NCBI RefSeq assembly: GCF_001039005.1
Contig: NZ_LDWR01000023.1
Span: forward strand, 50,724 to 114,723
Direction: 5' to 3'
Length of the DNA stretch: 64,000 bases
DNA from: Burkholderia cepacia
Lineage (GTDB): Bacteria; Pseudomonadota; Gammaproteobacteria; Burkholderiales; Burkholderiaceae
Of this stretch, positions 51,617 through 60,555 are shown in pieces; within the stretch, counting starts at the first letter, position 1, and each line of letters starts with the position of its first letter. The translations under genes were made by a program, and so were the position numbers. Below the pieces are notes generated by a model. It was not told the DNA's origin, did not search any database, and was given only the letters and a program-made list of their open reading frames with translations.

Positions 51617-52341
51617 GCATGATCGAATTCCAGAACGTGTCGAAGAGCTTCGGCCACGTGCCGGTGCTGAAGCATATCGACCTGAAGATCGACGCGGGCG
51701 AGGTGGTCGTCGTGATCGGCCCGTCGGGGTCGGGCAAATCGACGATGTTGCGCTGTATCAACGCACTCGAGAAAATCACCGGCGGCGAGCTGCTCGTCGA
51801 CGGCCAGAGCGTGCGCGGCAACGCGACGACGATCCGCAACATCCGGCTCGAAGCCGGCATGGTGTTCCAGCAATTCAACCTGTTTCCGCAAATGACCGCG
51901 CTCGAGAACGTGATGTTCGGGCCGACCCAGGTGCGCGGCGCGTCGCGTGCCGACGCACGCGACCAGGCGATGGCGCTGCTCGACAAGGTCGGTCTCGAAT
52001 CGCGGGCGAATCACTACCCGTCCGAGCTGTCGGGCGGCCAGCAGCAGCGCGTCGCGATCGCGCGGGCGCTCGCGATCCGGCCGCGGCTGATGCTGTTCGA
52101 CGAGCCGACGTCGGCGCTCGATCCGGAATTGCGCCACGAAGTGCTGAAAGTGATGCAGGATCTGGCTACCGAAGGGATGACGATGATCGTCGTCACGCAC
52201 GAGATCGGCTTCGCGAAGCGGGTCGGCACGCGCCTGCTGTTCATGGATCAGGGCGGTATCGCCGAAGACGGTCATCCGGTCGACTTGATCGACCGGCCGC
52301 CGACGCCGCGCCTGAAGGAGTTCCTGAAACATGTGTCCTGA
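51613..52341 (+). CDS. glnQ: Glutamine-type ABC transporter ATPase
   Basis: 242-residue ATPase. Walker [19 protein letters not shown] (about 36-53), Q-loop [20 protein letters not shown], signature [20 protein letters not shown] (about 138-157), Walker [14 protein letters not shown], His switch [19 protein letters not shown]. Translationally coupled to glnP; AGGAT precedes the start. Confidence 0.92.
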   Translation: MSMIEFQNVSKSFGHVPVLKHIDLKIDAGEVVVVIGPSGSGKSTMLRCINALEKITGGELLVDGQSVRGNATTIRNIRLEAGMVFQQFNLFPQMTALENVMFGPTQVRGASRADARDQAMALLDKVGLESRANHYPSELSGGQQQRVAIARALAIRPRLMLFDEPTSALDPELRHEVLKVMQDLATEGMTMIVVTHEIGFAKRVGTRLLFMDQGGIAEDGHPVDLIDRPPTPRLKEFLKHVS

Positions 52342-52361
52342 AAGAAACCGAATCATCTGAC

Positions 52362-53411
52362 ATGCCGCTTTCCCTTTCTCCCGTCATCGCCGGCGCGCCG
52401 TTCGACATCGGCGTGCGCCTCGGCGAGCTCGCCCGTCCCGTGTTCGATGCGTACATGCAGCAGAGCGGCGCGTGGCAGGCCGTGCGCCGCTGGCGCGGCC
52501 ATCCGTTCGTCGATGCACTGCGGCAGGCCGCGCTGGCCGCGTACCCCGATCTCGTCGCGGAACTGGACGGGATCGCGGCGGGCATCGGCTGGCCGGCCGA
52601 GGACATCTTTCTGTGGAACTGCCGCGGCGAGCTGATCCACAACGCGCCGGACGGCTGCACGACGCTGGCCGCGCGCGATGCGGACGGCACGCGCTGGATC
52701 GCGCACAACGAGGACGGCGATCCGTTCCTGCGCGAGCGCTGCCTGCTCGTCGACGTGCAGCCTGCGGGCAAACCGGGCTTCATCAGTTTCTATTACCCCG
52801 GCTCGTTGCCGGGGCATACCTTTGCCGCGAACCGCGCGGGTATCGCGCAGGCGATCAACAACCTGCGGATCCGGACGCCCGCGCCGGGCGTGCCGCGGAT
52901 GATTCTCGCGCGCGCCGTGCTCGATGCGACGTCGCTCGACGCGGCAGCCGACGTGCTGCGCACGCATGCACGCGCGAGCGGCTTCCACCATACGCTCGGC
53001 GCGACCGGCGATGCGCGGCTGCTCAGTATCGAAGCGAGTGCCGCGCGCTGCTCGGTGGTCGACGTGGCGCGGCTTGCCGGCCATGCGAACCATCTCGTGC
53101 ACCCCGGTTGCGATGCGGAAGCGCAGATCGTCACGCAATCGTCGGCCGACCGCCAGCGGCGCGTCGACGCGCTGACACCGGGCATCGACACGATCGACGA
53201 AGCCGCGCTGCTGCGCGTGCTCGGCGATCGCGCGCCGGAAGGGCTGCCGATCTATCGCGACGACCCGGCCGACCCCGACGACGAGAACACGCTGGCGACG
53301 GCGGTGTTCGCGATCGGCGCGGCGGCGATCGATTTCAGCATTCATCAACACGGCACGCAGCGCTTTGCGACGCGCATCGTGCCGTCCGGACGCGCACACG
53401 GCGCGTCCTGA
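52362..53411 (+). CDS. C45-family Ntn-hydrolase (acyl-CoA:6-APA acyltransferase-like amidohydrolase)
   Basis: 349 residues, resembling the acyl-coenzyme A:6-aminopenicillanic acid acyltransferase (peptidase C45) family. Self-cleavage is expected before Cys99 in APDGCTTLAARDADG, with the following IAHNEDGDPF and FYYPGSLPGHTFAANRAGIA as the typical strands of the Ntn fold. Enzymes of this family hydrolyse or transfer amide acyl groups; the substrate here is unknown. It lies 20 bp after glnQ, so the importer may bring in an amide that this enzyme cleaves (inference). Confidence 0.78.
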   Translation: MPLSLSPVIAGAPFDIGVRLGELARPVFDAYMQQSGAWQAVRRWRGHPFVDALRQAALAAYPDLVAELDGIAAGIGWPAEDIFLWNCRGELIHNAPDGCTTLAARDADGTRWIAHNEDGDPFLRERCLLVDVQPAGKPGFISFYYPGSLPGHTFAANRAGIAQAINNLRIRTPAPGVPRMILARAVLDATSLDAAADVLRTHARASGFHHTLGATGDARLLSIEASAARCSVVDVARLAGHANHLVHPGCDAEAQIVTQSSADRQRRVDALTPGIDTIDEAALLRVLGDRAPEGLPIYRDDPADPDDENTLATAVFAIGAAAIDFSIHQHGTQRFATRIVPSGRAHGAS

Positions 53412-53426
53412 TCCATGAGGCAACGC

Positions 53427-54761
53427 ATGACGACCGTATTTCATCGCGCCCCGCGCGCCACCTTGCCCGTCGCCGTCGCAGGCGATGGCATCGAGATCAT
53501 CGACTCGACCGGCAAACGCTATATCGACGCATGCGGCGGCGCGGCCGTCTCGTGTCTCGGCCACAGCAATCAGCGCGTGATCGATGCGATCAAGCGCCAG
53601 GCGCAGCAACTGGCGTACGCGCATACGTCGTTCTTCACGACCGACGTGGCCGAGGAACTGGCCGACCGGCTCGTCGATGCCGCGCCGGCCGGCCTCGAAC
53701 ACGTGTATTTCGTGTCGGGCGGCTCGGAGGCGGTCGAGGCCGCGCTGAAGCTCGCGCGCCAGTATTTCGTCGAGAAGGGCGAGCCGCAGCGCCGCCATTT
53801 CATCGCGCGGCGCCAGAGCTATCACGGCAACACGCTCGGCGCGCTTGCGATCGGCGGCAACGCGTGGCGGCGCGAGCCGTTCCTGCCGCTGCTGATCGAA
53901 GCGCATCACGTGAGCCCGTGTTATGCGTACCGCGACCAGCAGGCCGGGGAAACCGACGAAGCGTATGCGCAGCGTCTGGCGGACGAGCTCGAGCGGAAGA
54001 TCGTCGAGCTCGGCGCGGACAACGTCGCGGCGTTCGTCGCGGAAACGGTGGTGGGCGCAACGGTCGGCGCGGTGCCGCCGGTGCGCACGTACCTGAAGAA
54101 GATTCGCGCGGTGTGCGACAAGTACGGCGTGCTGCTGATCCTCGACGAGATCATGTCGGGGATGGGGCGCACGGGCTACCTGTACGCGTGCGATGAAGAC
54201 GGCGTCGCGCCCGACCTGCTGACGATCGCGAAAGGGCTCGGCGCGGGTTACCAGCCGATCGGCGCGACGCTCGTCAGCGACCGCATCTACCGGACGATCG
54301 TCGATGGCTCCGGCTTCTTCCAGCACGGTCACACGTACCTCGGCCACGCGACCGCGTGCGCGGCCGCGCTCGAAGTGCAGCGCGTGATCGCCGAAGAGAA
54401 GCTGCTCGACAACGTGAAGGCACGCGGCGAGCAGCTGCGTGCATCGCTGCGCGAGCACTACGGCGCGCATCCGCATATCGGCGACGTGCGCGGCCGCGGG
54501 CTGTTCGTCGGCGTCGAACTCGTGCGCGATCGCGACACCAAGGCGACGTTCGACCCCGCATTGAAACTGCACGCGGCGGTCAAGCGCGAAGCGATGCAGC
54601 GCGGGTTGATGGTGTATCCGATGGGCGGGACGATCGACGGCGTGAACGGCGATCACATCCTGATCGCGCCGCCGTTCATTTGCGCCGCGCAGCAGATCGA
54701 TACGATCGTCGAGCGCCTGTCCGGCGCGATCGGTGCGGCGCTCGCGTCGGCCGGCGTGTGA
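53427..54761 (+). CDS. Class III (omega-amino acid) aminotransferase
   Basis: 444-residue PLP fold-type I class III aminotransferase. PLP-Lys in DLLTIAKGLGAGYQPIGATL (about 267-286), PLP-Asp in LLILDEIMSGMGRTGYLYAC (about 238), YFVSGGSEAVEAALKLARQY (about 93-112) and HGHTYLGHATACAAALE. Start 53427 is favoured by GAGG six bases upstream; MRQR at 53415 is an alternative. It is in the operon with the C45 hydrolase, so it may transaminate the amine product. The exact substrate is unknown. Confidence 0.88.
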   Translation: MTTVFHRAPRATLPVAVAGDGIEIIDSTGKRYIDACGGAAVSCLGHSNQRVIDAIKRQAQQLAYAHTSFFTTDVAEELADRLVDAAPAGLEHVYFVSGGSEAVEAALKLARQYFVEKGEPQRRHFIARRQSYHGNTLGALAIGGNAWRREPFLPLLIEAHHVSPCYAYRDQQAGETDEAYAQRLADELERKIVELGADNVAAFVAETVVGATVGAVPPVRTYLKKIRAVCDKYGVLLILDEIMSGMGRTGYLYACDEDGVAPDLLTIAKGLGAGYQPIGATLVSDRIYRTIVDGSGFFQHGHTYLGHATACAAALEVQRVIAEEKLLDNVKARGEQLRASLREHYGAHPHIGDVRGRGLFVGVELVRDRDTKATFDPALKLHAAVKREAMQRGLMVYPMGGTIDGVNGDHILIAPPFICAAQQIDTIVERLSGAIGAALASAGV

Positions 54762-54797
54762 CGGCGTCGAGACACTGAACTTCACCGGATCATCGCC

Positions 54798-55352
54798 ATG
54801 ACGAACAGACTGCCCCCTTTCGATCCCGCGTCGGCCACCGACGCCCAGAAGGCCGTGCTGGCCGACATTCTCAGCGGCCCGCGCGGCAACCTGAACGGGC
54901 CGTTTCTCGGCTGGATCGCGAGCCCTGAGCTGGCGCAGCACGCGCAGAAGCTCGGTGCGTTCTGCCGTTATCGCACGGGCTTGCCGCTGCGGCTGTCGGA
55001 ACTCGCGATTCTCGTGACGGCCGCGCGCTGGCGTTCGCAGGCCGAGTGGCACATCCACCATCCGATCGCGCTCGATGCGGGCGTGCCGGCCGCGACCGCG
55101 GAGGCGATCCGGCGCGGCGTCGCGCCGGCGTTTGAGTCGGACGACGATGCGTTGATCCATGCGTTCGCGAGCGAGCTGTACGACACGCGGCGCGTCAGCG
55201 ATGCGACGTTCGCGCGTGCGGAAGCCCGCTTTGGTCACGAAACCGTCGTGAATCTCGTTGCGCTGCTCGGCTACTACGCGCTCGTCGCGATGACGCTGAA
55301 TACGTTCGGCATGCGCGCGGATGGGCAGACCGATTTGCCGTTTCCGGAGTGA
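54798..55352 (+). CDS. Carboxymuconolactone decarboxylase-family (AhpD-fold) protein
   Basis: 184-residue all-helical protein: GPRGNLNGPFLGWIASPELA, FCRYRTGLPLRLSELAILVT, RWRSQAEWHIHHPIALDAGV. The CxxC of AhpD peroxidases is absent, so it is closer to the decarboxylase/lyase branch. The conserved EWHIHHPIA may hold active-site histidines. Last gene of the glnHPQ operon. Function unknown. Confidence 0.8.
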   Translation: MTNRLPPFDPASATDAQKAVLADILSGPRGNLNGPFLGWIASPELAQHAQKLGAFCRYRTGLPLRLSELAILVTAARWRSQAEWHIHHPIALDAGVPAATAEAIRRGVAPAFESDDDALIHAFASELYDTRRVSDATFARAEARFGHETVVNLVALLGYYALVAMTLNTFGMRADGQTDLPFPE

Positions 55353-55503
55353 TGACCGTGCGTTGATCGCGCCGGAACAGGGGAGGCGATACGTCTGACG
55401 ATCGCCTTGCCGGCATCAATGCAACCAAATGTATTCGTAGGGGATCAACGGCCGATGGCCGCGTATGATGGCTTGTTCACGTCGACATGATCGGTGAACA
55501 AGC

Positions 55504-56256
55504 ATGACGAGTACCCGCAAGACCTTGATGATTGCCGGTGGGCTCCTGGTAGCCGCGGCCGGCACTGCCTACGTGATGCTGCTGCGCGCGGACCACCGTG
55601 CGATCGAAGACTCAGGCATCGGCGATTCCGCCGCGCCGGTTGCCACGGCGCCCGCGAACAACGATCACGCGGTGCAGGGCGCCATCGCGCCGCCGGCACC
55701 GGCAGCTGCCGATACGGCGTCGAAAAAGGCGGCTGTCCCGCCGCCTTCACCCGCACCGGCGCCTGCGCCGGCTGCACCCGCAACTGCGCGCGTTAGCGCC
55801 GCACCTGCATCTGTCCCCGCCGTTCCGGTCGTCAGCGAGAAAGCGCAGCCGGTGACGAAGCCGAGCGCGCCGCCGCCGAAGGTCAACGTCGTGACGGTCG
55901 ATGCGCAGGATTCGACCCCGCCGGCCGCACAACCGGCACAGCCGGCCGCGCCGTCGCAGGTCACGCAACGCGCACCGCGCAAGCGCGACGGCATCGAACG
56001 CCACGCGGCCGCAGCGCCTGCCGCAACGAAATCCGAAACGCCGGAGACGGCCGCGCTCGTCAGGCAATCGGCAAAGCTCGATCCGTCGTTGCCGCCGCCG
56101 CCGATGTCATCGATGTCGGCAAGCAGTGGGTCGACTCGGCAGGGTGGTTCGTCGTCGGGCGCGAATCCGGTTGCCGCGGCGATGACCGAGCAACTGATCC
56201 GGGAATCGAGCAACGTCAGGACGACGAACGGTAGCCCGTCTGCGACGTCGAAGTGA
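55504..56256 (+). CDS. Proline/alanine-rich membrane-anchored protein of unknown function
   Basis: 250 residues. One N-terminal membrane helix (about 7-27, LMIAGGLLVAAAGTAYVMLL), then a low-complexity Pro/Ala/Thr/Ser/Lys tail to the end (PPPSPAPAPAPAAPATARVS, PPAAQPAQPAAPSQ, LPPPPMSSMSASSGS) with no domain. Such tails span the periplasm in some TonB- or TolA-like anchors, but no TonB C-terminal domain follows. No function is proposed. The 55353-55503 gap upstream shows no gene and no strong ribosome binding site. Confidence 0.6.
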   Translation: MTSTRKTLMIAGGLLVAAAGTAYVMLLRADHRAIEDSGIGDSAAPVATAPANNDHAVQGAIAPPAPAAADTASKKAAVPPPSPAPAPAPAAPATARVSAAPASVPAVPVVSEKAQPVTKPSAPPPKVNVVTVDAQDSTPPAAQPAQPAAPSQVTQRAPRKRDGIERHAAAAPAATKSETPETAALVRQSAKLDPSLPPPPMSSMSASSGSTRQGGSSSGANPVAAAMTEQLIRESSNVRTTNGSPSATSK

Positions 56257-56375
56257 TGTCGGCGGCGGGCGTCTGTTGCATGACGGACGCGCGTCGCGAT
56301 CGTGTCGTCGACGGTGGGCCGGGCGTGCGACGAGCCGTTCGCGAAACGTGTCGGCGCATGCGCTTCAGCGCCTGT

Positions 56376-57611
56376 TCAAGGTTTCGACGGTAACGACGCG
56401 CAATTTCCATCGAGGCGTTCGCCCGCAAACGCGCGTGCGACGAATCGAGTGGAATCGGGTAGCGAGCCGTTGACGGTTCCGGAGTGGTCGAGTGCCGGAT
56501 AAAAATGCCACTCGATCCGGTCGCCGGCCCGGCACGCGTCAGTGGCGAGTGCGATCTGGTCCGGCACGAACACGTCGCGATCCTTGCCGCCCGTGCCGAT
56601 GAAGATCGGGATATTCGACGTCAGCGCCGGATAGGCGGCTTCACGCTGGATCGCCTCGAATGCCGGTTTGGGCGAGCGCTTGAAGCTGCTGTCGTACGTG
56701 AGCCCGTCCGCGACGATCCTGTCTTCGAGTGCATGCAGGCATGCATGCCGGCTCAGTTCGAACGCCGGCATCGCCTTGTCGTTCAGGTAATCGGCAGGAA
56801 CGAACGCGGGATCGAGCAGCGCTGCGGTACTGATGCGCAGCATGTCGTATGCGAAGGTCGGGACGACCGACTGGTGCGCGTGTGCGCGCTCGGCATCGGC
56901 CGCGTGGATGTGAACGGCCGCATAGGGCGTGCCGGTGGCCACCACGCCGGCGATCGCCAGTTCGGGCGCATACGACTTCGCAAAGACGGCCGTTGCAAAT
57001 GCGGCGCGCGCGCCTTGCGATTGCCCGAACACGACGGCGCGGGACGTCAGGTCGAAGTCGCCGTGCTGCACCGCGCGGATGCTGTCGAGCACGCCGTACG
57101 CGAGCGGGCGCGTCAGTCCGTAGGGATGCACGCCGGGCGCACCGAGGCCCTGATAGTCGGTTGCGACGATCGCGTAGCCGTGGGCGAGCCAGTCATTCAG
57201 ATAGCGCGTGTCGCGTTCGCTTCGGCGTGCCAGCGACGGCGCACACACGCCGGCACTGCCGACGGTGCCGTGTGCCCACGCCATCATCGGCCAGCCGCCT
57301 TGCGGCGGCGTTCCTTTCGGCAGAAACAGGGCGCCGGACACGACGATCGGCGTGCGGCCGTCGACGCCGTCGGTCGATGTGTAGAGGATCCGGATGTTCT
57401 TGCCGGCTTCGGCGAGGCTCTGCTCAGGCGTCAGCGGCTCGGAGCGTAGCAATTGTCCGGGCGTTGCCGGAACGGTGTCGGTCCACGCATAGAAGGCCGG
57501 AACACCGGCGTCCCGCCCGACAGGGAGCGGTTCGGCGGCAAGTGCCCACGTGCCGGCAGCGGCGCCGAGGGCCAGCATGACGAACGATCTGATTGGCGTG
57601 CCGAGCATCAT
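56376..57611 (-). CDS. Secreted lipase/esterase, secretory lipase (LIP) family
   Basis: 411 residues: signal peptide about 1-26 (ending TWALA), then an alpha/beta-hydrolase fold. Nucleophile Ser in VVFGQSQGARAAFATAVFAK (about 198), PMMAWAHGTVGSAGVCAPSL with the oxyanion HG (about 115), VATDYQGLGAPGVHPYG, and a C-terminal HFYPALDHSGTVNGSLPDST with the catalytic His (about 383). Similar to the secretory lipase family of fungi and actinobacteria. Substrate probably an ester of medium chain length. AGGA precedes the ATG at 57611. Confidence 0.82.
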   Translation of the reverse strand: MMLGTPIRSFVMLALGAAAGTWALAAEPLPVGRDAGVPAFYAWTDTVPATPGQLLRSEPLTPEQSLAEAGKNIRILYTSTDGVDGRTPIVVSGALFLPKGTPPQGGWPMMAWAHGTVGSAGVCAPSLARRSERDTRYLNDWLAHGYAIVATDYQGLGAPGVHPYGLTRPLAYGVLDSIRAVQHGDFDLTSRAVVFGQSQGARAAFATAVFAKSYAPELAIAGVVATGTPYAAVHIHAADAERAHAHQSVVPTFAYDMLRISTAALLDPAFVPADYLNDKAMPAFELSRHACLHALEDRIVADGLTYDSSFKRSPKPAFEAIQREAAYPALTSNIPIFIGTGGKDRDVFVPDQIALATDACRAGDRIEWHFYPALDHSGTVNGSLPDSTRFVARAFAGERLDGNCASLPSKP

Positions 57612-57731
57612 CGGTGTTTCCTGGTTGACGGACAGGTTCGACGAAGCCTACGCCGGATCGGGTCGGCCGTGCAACGGCGTGTTGACGAAGGGCCGCCGCG
57701 CGAGCGATGCCGCACGGCGGCCATCGATCGC

Positions 57732-58922
57732 TCAGGCGACGCGCAGATAACGTTCCACCAGCCTGGCCCAGAAAGCGGAACCGACGACCAGGTTCTCGTC
57801 GTTGAAGTCGTAGGTCGCGCTATGCAGCGTGTTCCCGCCGTCGGTCGGGCCATTGCCGATCCGCAGGAATGTACCGGGGCACGCCTGCAACATGTACGCG
57901 AAGTCCTCGCTGCCCATCAACGGGGCCATCTGTTCCGTCACGCGCGCCTCGCCAACCAGCTCCTTCGCGACTTCGATCGCAAGCTCGGTTTCGGCATCGG
58001 TGTTCGTCACGACCGGGTAGCCTTCCACATAATCGACGACGGCCCGGAGGCCGTAACTGTCGGCCTGCGCGTGCACGAGCGCGGTGATTCTTTCCTTCAG
58101 CATCCGGCGAACATCCGCATCGAACGACCGGATGCTGAGGCTCAACTCGACTTCGCCCGGAATCACGTTCGGCGCCGATCCGCCGACGATCTTGCCGATC
58201 GTCACGACCGCGGACTGCGTCGGATCGACGTTGCGCGACACGATGGTCTGCAAGGCCATCACGATGCTGCCGGCCGCGACGATCGGGTCGTTGGCCAGGT
58301 GCGGGCGGGCAGCGTGCCCGCCCTTGCCGATGATCTTCACGAAGACACGGTCGCCCGCGGCCATGAAATGCCCCTTGCGGAACATGAACGTGCCCGCCGG
58401 CGCGCCCGGATGGTTGTGCATGGCGAACACCGCGTCGCAGGGAAACCGCGTGAAGAGCCCTTGCTCGACCATGCGCTTGGCCCCGCTGTCGAAGCCGCGT
58501 TCCTCGGCCGGCTGGAAGATCAGATGCACGGTGCCGTCGAATCGCCCGCGTTGTGCGAGGTGCCGGGCCGCGCCGAGCAACATCGCGGTATGGCCGTCAT
58601 GGCCGCACGCATGCATCCGTCCCGGGTGGAGGCTCTTGTGACCGAACGTATTGCGTTCGTCGATCGGCAGCGCATCCATGTCGGCGCGAATCCCGATACG
58701 ACGTTCGCTCGAACCCGATCGCAGCGTACCGACCACGCCAGTGCCGGCAATGCCCGTCGCGACCGTGTAGCCATATTCCTGCAAGCGGCTTGCGACGATT
58801 TCCGCGGTCTGCACCTCCTCGAATGCCAGTTCGGGGCAGCAATGCAGCGTATAGCGGAGCTTGCGCATGTCGTCGGCAAGCGGCTGCAGATCGGAGAGGG
58901 AACTGAGGTCGGGTAATAGCAT
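57732..58922 (-). CDS. M20 family amidohydrolase (hippurate hydrolase/IAA-amino acid hydrolase type)
   Basis: 396-residue metallo-aminoacylase, M20D. Metal ligands in GRMHACGHDGHTAMLLGAAR (Cys/His about 104-108), QPAEERGFDSGAKRMVEQGL (Glu pair about 138), HNHPGAP (His about 165) and the C-terminal GSEDFAYMLQACPG (about 358). The dimerisation domain lies at about 188-300. It cleaves N-acyl or N-aroyl amino acids. Start at 58922 (MLLPDLSSL). It is followed on the same strand, upstream, by the YfcC-type carrier gene 27 bp away; the two form an operon. Confidence 0.9.
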   Translation of the reverse strand: MLLPDLSSLSDLQPLADDMRKLRYTLHCCPELAFEEVQTAEIVASRLQEYGYTVATGIAGTGVVGTLRSGSSERRIGIRADMDALPIDERNTFGHKSLHPGRMHACGHDGHTAMLLGAARHLAQRGRFDGTVHLIFQPAEERGFDSGAKRMVEQGLFTRFPCDAVFAMHNHPGAPAGTFMFRKGHFMAAGDRVFVKIIGKGGHAARPHLANDPIVAAGSIVMALQTIVSRNVDPTQSAVVTIGKIVGGSAPNVIPGEVELSLSIRSFDADVRRMLKERITALVHAQADSYGLRAVVDYVEGYPVVTNTDAETELAIEVAKELVGEARVTEQMAPLMGSEDFAYMLQACPGTFLRIGNGPTDGGNTLHSATYDFNDENLVVGSAFWARLVERYLRVA

Positions 58923-58948
58923 GTGCGGTCCAGGAAAAATGCGGCTGA

Positions 58949-60385
58949 CTAGAAGGGGCCCCAATGCATCGCGACGCCGGTCGCAATGGCGGCGATGCAG
59001 ATGGCGAACCACGCAACCAGCAGCGGCATGACGAAACGCACCCACTTGAAGTAGGGGATGCCGGACGTTGCGAGGACAGCCATCAGGACACCGGAAGTCG
59101 GGTTGAAGCAGTTGATGAAGCCTTCGCCGAGCAGCACGGCCTGCACCGTGACCTGTCGGGTCAGGTGCAGCGTGTCGCCAAGCGGCGCGAAGATCGGCAC
59201 GAGCACTGCCGATTCGCCGGACCCGGACGAGATGCCGACATGGATCAGCGCGGCGCTAAGGAACATGCAGATCGCGGCCAGTGTGGCATCCAGCGGGGCG
59301 AGCATGCCGGCGAGCGTGTTGACGATCGGGTCCATGATTCTGCCGTCGCCGAGCACGATCGAGATGGCCCGCGCCATGCCGACCACGAGCGCGCCCTTGA
59401 CGAGCCCGCCGCAGCCGTGGAGGAACGTGTCCGCGATCGCACCCGGGCGCATGCCGCTCACGATCCCGGCGGCGATCGCCATGACGAGAAACATCGCGAT
59501 CATTTCGATCTCGGCCCAGTGGCGCGTCGATGAGCCGTAGACGAAAACCGCCAGGCAGACGAGCACGATGCCGACGACGGCGAGTTGCCGCGCGTCGAAC
59601 CGTTGCGCGGACGACGTCGACCGAGCGCCGGCCGCACGGGTCGTCGAGTCCGGAACCGTAGCGTCATTCATTCGACCGGCACGGATTCGTGCGACGAGGA
59701 AAATAACGGTGGCGGCCAGAAACGCGACATAGATGCACACCCGGAACGTCATCCCGGAAAACATCGGCAGGCCGGCCAGGCGTTGCGACAGTCCGGTCGT
59801 TACAGGATTGAGGATGCCCGTGTTGAAGCCGGCATAGGTGCCCAGATAGATCATGCCGGCGCCGATTTCTTTCGACAGTTGCATCGACTCCGCGAGCAGC
59901 AGTCCGAGCGGGACGAATGCGACGACCGAATTAGTCACCACGCCGAGTGTGCCGAGCAGCGAAAAAATGCAGCAGATGACGACGGCGGCGACGTGCGATC
60001 GTGTGCGCTCGCCCGGTGCGACCAGCGCAAGTGCGCTGCGGACTGCACCCGTCGATTCGAGTACGGCCAGTGCGCCGCCGGTGAACAGGATGAGAAAGAT
60101 GATCGGCGCGGAAGTGGTCATCCCCTTGGCCAGCGCGACGAACATCTCGCCCGGCAACACGCCGTGCCGGGCAACCGGTTTCAGGCTGTTCGGAATGACG
60201 AAGCTGACGCCGTTGCTGACCGTTCGCGCAAATTCGCCTGACGGCACGACCCAGGTCGCGATGGCGGCCGCCACCAGCATGACGAACAGCAGCACATAGG
60301 GGCTGATCGGCTCCTTGCCGCCGCGCGCGCGGGCGGGCTGGCGCGGTTGCCCCGTGCCGTCGACTGACCGGCTGACGTCGTTCAT
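58949..60385 (-). CDS. YfcC/DcuC-family membrane carrier
   Basis: 478 residues with about 12 membrane segments, in the YfcC (C4-dicarboxylate anaerobic carrier-like, DUF/PF03606) family: ISPYVLLFVMLVAAAIATWV near the start, LGTLGVVTNSVVAFVPLGLL, IHVGISSGSGESAVLVPIFA and EGFINCFNPTSGVLMAVLAT. The start at 60385 has GGAGG upstream. These carriers often pair with M20 peptidases, so import of an N-acyl amino acid or dipeptide is likely; the substrate is not known. Confidence 0.85.
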   Translation of the reverse strand: MNDVSRSVDGTGQPRQPARARGGKEPISPYVLLFVMLVAAAIATWVVPSGEFARTVSNGVSFVIPNSLKPVARHGVLPGEMFVALAKGMTTSAPIIFLILFTGGALAVLESTGAVRSALALVAPGERTRSHVAAVVICCIFSLLGTLGVVTNSVVAFVPLGLLLAESMQLSKEIGAGMIYLGTYAGFNTGILNPVTTGLSQRLAGLPMFSGMTFRVCIYVAFLAATVIFLVARIRAGRMNDATVPDSTTRAAGARSTSSAQRFDARQLAVVGIVLVCLAVFVYGSSTRHWAEIEMIAMFLVMAIAAGIVSGMRPGAIADTFLHGCGGLVKGALVVGMARAISIVLGDGRIMDPIVNTLAGMLAPLDATLAAICMFLSAALIHVGISSGSGESAVLVPIFAPLGDTLHLTRQVTVQAVLLGEGFINCFNPTSGVLMAVLATSGIPYFKWVRFVMPLLVAWFAICIAAIATGVAMHWGPF

Positions 60386-60524
60386 GTTGCTCCTCCGTAG
60401 ATGGGCTCGGGTGGTCGGCCACCCTGTTTTCGGTCCGGCGCGGGCTGTCTGTTTGTCCGGGCCGGCTCCGGGGCGGAGTATCGGCGAAATCCCGTCTGGA
60501 AAGTTGCATCTGTCGCTGCGAGAA

Positions 60525-60543
60525 TGTTGCATTGAAGGCAACA
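60525..60543 (+). promoter_or_regulatory. LysR operator TGTTGC-N7-GCAACA
   Basis: Perfect 19-bp dyad containing the T-N11-A core, 12 bp before the LysR start at 60556 and about 140 bp before the carrier. A second GTTGCATC at about 60503 may be the activation half-site. Confidence 0.6.
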
Positions 60544-60555
60544 CTGGAGCACCCA

